From: Bacteroidota bacterium
GTDB lineage: Bacteria > Bacteroidota > Bacteroidia > Bacteroidales > VadinHA17
Length of the DNA stretch: 11,673 nt
Assembly: GCA_016868515.1 (NCBI GenBank)
Contig: VGGM01000016.1
Location: forward strand, 1 to 11,673
Direction of reading: 5' to 3'
Positions within the stretch are counted from its first letter, which is position 1. Each line of letters begins with the position of its first letter. Position numbers and translations under genes: made by a program. A model generated the notes under the pieces. It saw only the letters and a program-made list of their open reading frames with translations, was not told the DNA's origin and made no database searches. Shown here piece by piece: positions 7,175 through 11,673 of this stretch.

Positions 7175-8188
7175 GTGTCTGTGAACGGTCAAACATCCAC
7201 AACAGCCGGAATAGATGCCGTTATCACATGGGTTGACAGCGGCGATCCGGTATTCCGTGCAATGGCCGCACCATACAGTTCCGGCCGGGCAGTAAAGGAT
7301 ATGCCTTCGGCCGACCCTGCCAGGTTATCATCGGTAAACGAAATAAGGTATTGCCTGCTGTCAATCATGAAGTTTGCCCCGTTTATCAGGAATATATATA
7401 TTGTTACGGCTGGCCAGGATCCCCGGCTTCACGAGGTTGTTGAAAGCCATTTCCCCGGGAGTTCTGACAGAGTGAAAACAGTCGATCACAAACACATATT
7501 CAGAGGCTTTGAGAACTATCTTCCAACCTTCAGCAGCAGGTCGATTGAGAGTATGTTGTGGAGGATTGAGGGATTATCGGAAAACTTCATCTACTTCAAC
7601 GATGATGTTTTTCTGGTAAGGAACACATCACCAGGAGATTTCTTCTGCGACGGACGTCCCCTGCTAAGGGGAAAGTGGCTACTGAGACCATGGCACCGGC
7701 TGGCCTGGAATGCGATAAGGATATTGCCGCTCAGAATCATAAAGGGTAATCCGGGTTACCGACCCCGGCCCTCATATCATCTTGGCCAGTGGCGTTCGGC
7801 AACCGTGGCCGGGTTCAGGGCCAGCTATTTTTGTATGAGTCACACTCCCTTTGCCCTATGTCGGACCCGGGCTGAGGAGTTTCTTGTTAACGGGTATGAG
7901 ACGCTTGAAAAGAACATCTCTTATCGTTTCAGGGATGATTCTCAGTTCAACTTTGTTGCCCTTATGAATCATCTTGAGGTGTTATCGGGAAACCGGAACT
8001 ACCACAGCCCACAACTGGTCTATATGCAGCCGTCCGGCAGGGGGAAGGGTTACCTGCCCGGGAAGATTGCACTATGCATGAAAAATGACAAGGTAAAGTT
8101 CGCATGCGTGCAAAGCCTTGACAGGTGTACGCCGGAACAGCAGAAGATTGTTTTCGACTGGATGGATGGCATGCTGGCGGGTTGTTAA
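7175..8188 (+). CDS. Stealth-family sugar-phosphate transferase (capsule/surface glycan)
   Basis: A 337-residue Stealth protein. The family includes bacterial hexose-1-phosphate transferases that build phosphodiester-linked capsules, and is related to the animal GlcNAc-1-phosphotransferase. Conserved region 1 is IDAVITWVDSGDP (13-25). Region 2 contains NEIRYCLLSI (55-64), IYIVTAGQ, VDH (103-105), LPTFSSRSIES (116-126) and FIYFNDDVFL (138-147), whose paired Asp are expected to bind metal. SHTPFAL (222-228) and DDSQFNF (254-260) fit regions 3 and 4. The family usually shows DGSDP and PTFNS where this protein has DSGDP and PTFSS. The start must be non-ATG: the frame is closed by TAG 7157, and the first in-frame ATG comes after region 1. 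GTG 7175 or GTG 7181 is the likely start. No signal peptide or membrane helix is seen, so it is probably a cytosolic enzyme. Confidence 0.93.
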   Translation: MSVNGQTSTTAGIDAVITWVDSGDPVFRAMAAPYSSGRAVKDMPSADPARLSSVNEIRYCLLSIMKFAPFIRNIYIVTAGQDPRLHEVVESHFPGSSDRVKTVDHKHIFRGFENYLPTFSSRSIESMLWRIEGLSENFIYFNDDVFLVRNTSPGDFFCDGRPLLRGKWLLRPWHRLAWNAIRILPLRIIKGNPGYRPRPSYHLGQWRSATVAGFRASYFCMSHTPFALCRTRAEEFLVNGYETLEKNISYRFRDDSQFNFVALMNHLEVLSGNRNYHSPQLVYMQPSGRGKGYLPGKIALCMKNDKVKFACVQSLDRCTPEQQKIVFDWMDGMLAGC

Positions 8189-8347
8189 TAACATTTCCAA
8201 TCAGGTATATTAAGCAGCTGAGAAGTAACTATTTATATTATCGCTAACGCGTACACAACCAATAAGATAAGTTGCCTTTGCTCATTCTGTTTCTCTTCCC
8301 GGCGCACAGTCTGCCACTGATTTCAGGGACGTTAAAAATTTGTTAAA

Positions 8348-8380
8348 AACTATCTGCCTGAATCAGGAGCTACGATAGTT
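8348..8380. repeat. Imperfect inverted repeat upstream of the receptor gene
   Basis: AACTATC (8348-8354) pairs with GATAGTT (8374-8380). Nested inside, CCTG (8357-8360) pairs with CAGG (8364-8367) around a 3-nt loop. Flanking bases GTTAA and TTAAAC extend the outer symmetry imperfectly. No T-run follows, so it is not a typical terminator; an operator or leader structure is possible. Confidence 0.45.
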
Positions 8381-8445
8381 AAACTGACGTAAATTGACCT
8401 TCCCTATTTCACAATTATTTAAGACTGGCATAACCTTGAAATCAG

Positions 8446-8476
8446 TTGATTAAATTAATATTGCACCATAAATTTT
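8446..8476 (+). promoter_or_regulatory. Weak candidate promoter for the TonB-dependent receptor
   Basis: TTG (8446-8448) is followed after 20 bp by TAAATTTT (8469-8476), which differs from TAnnTTTG only at the last base. The spacer length equals that of the Wzy promoter candidate. The predicted start would leave a leader of about 15 nt. Confidence 0.3.
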
Positions 8477-8496
8477 CAATCTAAAACCGATAAACT

Positions 8497-11400
8497 ATGA
8501 TGTATCTTCTAAAAAGGTCAGGATTCGTTCTAGGCGCACTCCTGATATCAGTTCTTACCTTTGGACAGGGTGTTACCACATCCTCACTAAATGGCCGGGT
8601 TGTTGACACAAACGGCGATCCTATGCCGGGAGCTACAGTTGTTGCCCGGCACATACCTTCAGGTACCCAGTACGGTACAGCTACGTCTCCTGATGGCCGG
8701 TTCCTCATTCCGGCAATGAGGATTGGAGGCCCTTATACCATAACTATTACATTTGTAGGCTATCAGGAAGAATCATTTGACGATGTTTTCCTTAGTCTTG
8801 GGACAGCCGGCAACATTGATGCTGTTCTTTCTGAAACAGCCCAGCAGGTTGGTGACGTAGTAGTTGTAGGATTCAGAAGTTCAGTTTTCAGTTCAGACAG
8901 GACAGGGGCAGCTACAAGTATCAAAAGGGACGCCATGACGCAACTGCCGACAATAAGCAGAAGTATCAATGACTTCACTCGCCTTACTCCACAGGCAAGC
9001 GGCAGATCGTTCGTTGGAGCTGATGCCAGGTTCAACAACATTACCATTGACGGGTCGATCTTTAACAACAGCTTTGGCCTTGCTGATCAACCCGGAGGCA
9101 GAACCGGTTCTTCACCAGTCTCTCTTGATGCTATTGAGGAGATTCAGGTATCGATAGCACCTTATGATGTGCGTCAGGCAGGGTTCATAGGTGCAGGTGT
9201 GAATGCAGTAACACGAAGCGGGACCAACGATTTCACCGGATCAATTTTTTATAACCTTCGAAATGAACGGTTCCTTGGCACAAATGCATATGGTAAGGAA
9301 GTGACCTCCGACAACTTTAGCATAGGTACTTATGGTGCAAGTATCGGGGGGCCTATTATTAAGGACAAACTCTTTTTCTTTGTCAATGGTGAGTTTGAAC
9401 GGGAAAGTGCACCCGGCACAAATTTCATAGCTAACGACGGGGCAACACCAGTCGGTGGAAATGTAACCAGAGTACTAAGAACAGATCTTGATAATCTCAG
9501 ATCATATCTCCTAAATAACTTTGGATACGAAACAGGCCCATACGAGGGATATAATAATGAGGTTTGGAGTAACAAGGTTCTTGCCAAACTTGACTATAAT
9601 ATAAACGATAACCACAAGCTGAGCATCAGGTACAATTGGCTCGACTCAGAGAGGGATGTACTTGCTTCGAACAGCTCGTCTTTGGGTTATGGAAACAGGC
9701 GATCAAATACAACTGCCCTGAATTATCAGAATACAAATTATATTCAGAAGGAAAGCATTCAATCCGTTATCGGTGAATTGAACTCAACCATAGGCAGATT
9801 CTCAAATAACTTTATTGTCGGTTATACTTACCAGAATGAGGACAGGGGTTCGAGGGGTGATTTTTTCCCGCTGGTTGAGATACAGGATGCTAACTCAACA
9901 TATATATCCTTTGGATTTGAACCTTTTACACCTAACAACAAGCTGAATTACAAGACGTTCCAGCTTCAGAACAATCTCACATATTTTGCCGGCAAACACA
10001 TTCTTACAGCTGGATTCAACGTTGAGAGGTTCTCTTTCGAGAATGTTTTCTTCCCGGGTTCGCAGAGTGTGTATGTATACAATACCCTCGCAGAGTTTTA
10101 TACCGACGCAAATGATCACCTGGCGAATCCTGCCAGAACCGCCGGAGCAGGTGTTAACGTTAAAAGATTTCAGCTTAGATATTCTGCACTTCCCGGTGGT
10201 GCTGAACCTGTACAGCCCACCAAGGTAACCTATTGGGGAGCTTATATACAGGATCAATTTACACCGATGCCCGGGTTGAAAATTACCGCTGGATTAAGGA
10301 TTGATGTTCCAGTATTTGAGGACACAGGCTTCTTTAATGAAACGGTCTCGACACAAACCTTCAAAGACAGGGACAGGAATGACATCTCCATCAATACTGC
10401 CAAACTACCGGATGCCAATCCACTCTTTTCTCCCCGTCTGGGATTTAACTACGATGTCACTGGTGACCGTGCGATACAGTTCCGTGGAGGTTCAGGATTA
10501 TTTACCGGAAGACCGGCTTTTGTCTGGATTTCCAACCAGATCGGGAACAACGGTGTAATAACGGGATTTGATCAGATCGCAGGAACTTCGAGGTACTTTA
10601 ACCCGGATCCAACTTATTGGATACCTGCCAATCCAACGCTTCCTAGCTCCTATGAACTTGCCATTACAGATCCATCCTTTAAGTTCCCACAGGTATGGAG
10701 ATCAAATATTGCTGTAGATGCAAAGTTGCCGATGGGTTTGGCTGGAACGGTTGAGTATGTGTATAATAAGGAGGTGAACGGAATCGGTTATTACAATGCA
10801 AATTTGCCCGTATTGCCTAATCCTGCTGCTACGGGTCCTGACAGACGACCGATTTTTACTTCGACCAGGATTAACACAAACGTAGTAAATGCCATTATGC
10901 TCGATAATACCAACAGCGGGTTTGGGCATTCACTGGCTTTCAGTCTTGAAAAGCAGTATTCGAATGGTTTTTTTGCCAAGGCGGCTTACTCATTCGGTAT
11001 ATCGAAGAATACTGTTGATCCGGGATCGATTGCTGCCGGGTCGTATAATAACAATGCCATATCCTGGGATCCTAACAACGCCCCGCTTGCATTCTCTAAT
11101 AATGACCAGCGCGACAGGGCTATAATTGCTATTACCTACAGGAAAGAGTATGCCAAACTATTTGCAACTCAGATCGGTTTCTTTATGGAGGGCCGCAATC
11201 AGGGCAGACACAGCTTCATTTACTCATCTGACAGAAACGGCGATGGCAACAGAAATGACCTTCTCTATATTAATACAGATCCTTCAGAAGTTATTTTTCA
11301 GGTGTACACCCCCACAGGAGCCGCTGCGCCTTACGCCGCTGCTGACCAGGCCGCTGACTGGGAGGCGTTTGTAAAACAGGACAGGTACCTCAGTTCAAAC

Positions 11401-11673
11401 CGTGGTGAGTATTCAGAAAGAAACGGAGCTATTTTGCCATGGATCTGGAATGCAGACCTTAATATCACCCAGGAGTTTTTCGTGAACGTCGGAGGTAAGA
11501 GAAACACCATTCAGGTGATGGCTAATTTCCTGAACTTTGGAAACCTTCTGAATAATAAATGGGGAGTAGGTTATGTCATTAATTCAGATAGGCCTCTTGA
11601 CTACAGGGGAGTAGATGGGGCTACCGGAAAACCCATTTACAGAATGAATAATCTCGGTGTTTCATCGGGCCAG
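8497..11673 (+). CDS. Oar-type TonB-dependent receptor (3' end beyond the window)
   Basis: Outer-membrane beta-barrel receptor, open for 1059 codons to the window edge without a stop. It begins with two Met codons and a signal peptide (about 1-24, ending TFGQG). A carboxypeptidase-like regulatory domain follows (29-112) with LNGRVVDTNGDPMPGATV and DGRFLIP. The plug region (about 115-245) shows VVVVGFRSS, SINDFTRLTPQASG, NNITIDGS (180-187), EEIQVSIAPYDVRQAGF (214-230) and GAGVNAVTRSGTN (232-244), all typical of Oar-like receptors. The barrel carries NGDGNRNDLLYI (914-925), and the window ends near a YRMNNLGVSSGQ stretch that is normally close to the C-terminus, so perhaps 20-40 residues are missing. 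The ligand is unknown; Oar of Myxococcus has been tied to protein secretion rather than nutrient uptake. The A-rich leader lacks a Shine-Dalgarno, as usual in Bacteroidota. Confidence 0.95.
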   Translation, partial: MMYLLKRSGFVLGALLISVLTFGQGVTTSSLNGRVVDTNGDPMPGATVVARHIPSGTQYGTATSPDGRFLIPAMRIGGPYTITITFVGYQEESFDDVFLSLGTAGNIDAVLSETAQQVGDVVVVGFRSSVFSSDRTGAATSIKRDAMTQLPTISRSINDFTRLTPQASGRSFVGADARFNNITIDGSIFNNSFGLADQPGGRTGSSPVSLDAIEEIQVSIAPYDVRQAGFIGAGVNAVTRSGTNDFTGSIFYNLRNERFLGTNAYGKEVTSDNFSIGTYGASIGGPIIKDKLFFFVNGEFERESAPGTNFIANDGATPVGGNVTRVLRTDLDNLRSYLLNNFGYETGPYEGYNNEVWSNKVLAKLDYNINDNHKLSIRYNWLDSERDVLASNSSSLGYGNRRSNTTALNYQNTNYIQKESIQSVIGELNSTIGRFSNNFIVGYTYQNEDRGSRGDFFPLVEIQDANSTYISFGFEPFTPNNKLNYKTFQLQNNLTYFAGKHILTAGFNVERFSFENVFFPGSQSVYVYNTLAEFYTDANDHLANPARTAGAGVNVKRFQLRYSALPGGAEPVQPTKVTYWGAYIQDQFTPMPGLKITAGLRIDVPVFEDTGFFNETVSTQTFKDRDRNDISINTAKLPDANPLFSPRLGFNYDVTGDRAIQFRGGSGLFTGRPAFVWISNQIGNNGVITGFDQIAGTSRYFNPDPTYWIPANPTLPSSYELAITDPSFKFPQVWRSNIAVDAKLPMGLAGTVEYVYNKEVNGIGYYNANLPVLPNPAATGPDRRPIFTSTRINTNVVNAIMLDNTNSGFGHSLAFSLEKQYSNGFFAKAAYSFGISKNTVDPGSIAAGSYNNNAISWDPNNAPLAFSNNDQRDRAIIAITYRKEYAKLFATQIGFFMEGRNQGRHSFIYSSDRNGDGNRNDLLYINTDPSEVIFQVYTPTGAAAPYAAADQAADWEAFVKQDRYLSSNRGEYSERNGAILPWIWNADLNITQEFFVNVGGKRNTIQVMANFLNFGNLLNNKWGVGYVINSDRPLDYRGVDGATGKPIYRMNNLGVSSGQ

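Larger units (their letters stand above)
8189..8496. other. 308-bp AT-rich intergenic region
   Basis: I find no convincing gene or RNA in this gap. It holds an imperfect inverted repeat at 8348-8380, a direct repeat GTTAAAAA at 8331-8338 and 8342-8349 (11-bp period), and a weak promoter candidate at 8446-8476. No hairpin followed by a T-run is seen after the Stealth stop. The gap most likely contains the Stealth 3' end and the regulatory region of the receptor gene. Confidence 0.6.

Noticed and set aside
8342..8383. Inverted repeat as an intrinsic terminator of the Stealth gene
   Set aside because: It is about 160 bp after the stop, the stem is AT-rich with internal mismatches, and no T-run follows on either side.
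8481..11374. Many short frames on both strands inside the receptor gene (for example 9895-10257 minus and 11126-11374 plus)
   Set aside because: The line-start frame is open over the whole region with clear receptor motifs, so these are shadows.
1..11673. CRISPR arrays, tRNA/rRNA, insertion sequences or phage genes
   Set aside because: No regular repeats, tRNA-like cloverleaf, transposase motifs or terminal inverted repeats were found by reading both strands.

Overview
The window reads as chromosomal DNA of a Bacteroidota member, most likely an environmental Bacteroidales-type organism. The evidence is an Oar-type TonB-dependent receptor with an N-terminal carboxypeptidase-like regulatory domain, a Bacteroidota-length phosphoglycerate kinase, little or no Shine-Dalgarno signal before the genes, and several intergenic matches to the Bacteroidota -7 promoter element TAnnTTTG. 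There are no rRNA or tRNA genes, CRISPR arrays, insertion sequences or phage genes visible.

Layout. Positions 1-104 hold the 3' end of an unidentified plus-strand gene. A plus-strand operon follows (255-3042): pgk (glycolysis), a small predicted lipoprotein with a weakly HmuY-like C-terminal half, and a stand-alone LuxE-like acyl-protein synthetase that keeps a Cys near its C-terminus. It converges at 3042/3059 with a minus-strand group (5399 down to 3059): a three-TM NarL-family-type histidine kinase, its LuxR/NarL-type response regulator, the YraN/UPF0102 nuclease-fold protein, and a YjbR/MmcQ-like gene broken by a one-base frameshift. Upstream of these on the same strand is a Wzy/WaaL-like O-antigen polymerase/ligase (7058-5454). 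It is transcribed divergently from a Stealth-family sugar-phosphate transferase (7175-8188) that has no ATG start. After a 308-bp AT-rich gap containing an imperfect inverted repeat, the window ends inside a large TonB-dependent receptor (8497 to the edge, 1059 codons open). That gene probably lacks only its last few dozen residues.

How the genes fit together. The Stealth transferase and the Wzy-like protein plausibly form a small surface-glycan module (phosphate-linked sugar polymer plus polymerase or ligase), and the outer-membrane receptor adds to an envelope theme in the right half. The two-component pair has a membrane sensor with no recognisable extracytoplasmic ligand domain, and its targets cannot be read from the sequence. 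No clearly new system is visible. The most unusual points are the solitary LuxE-like enzyme behind pgk, the frameshifted yjbR, and the GTG-started Stealth gene sitting almost directly on a promoter-like motif.
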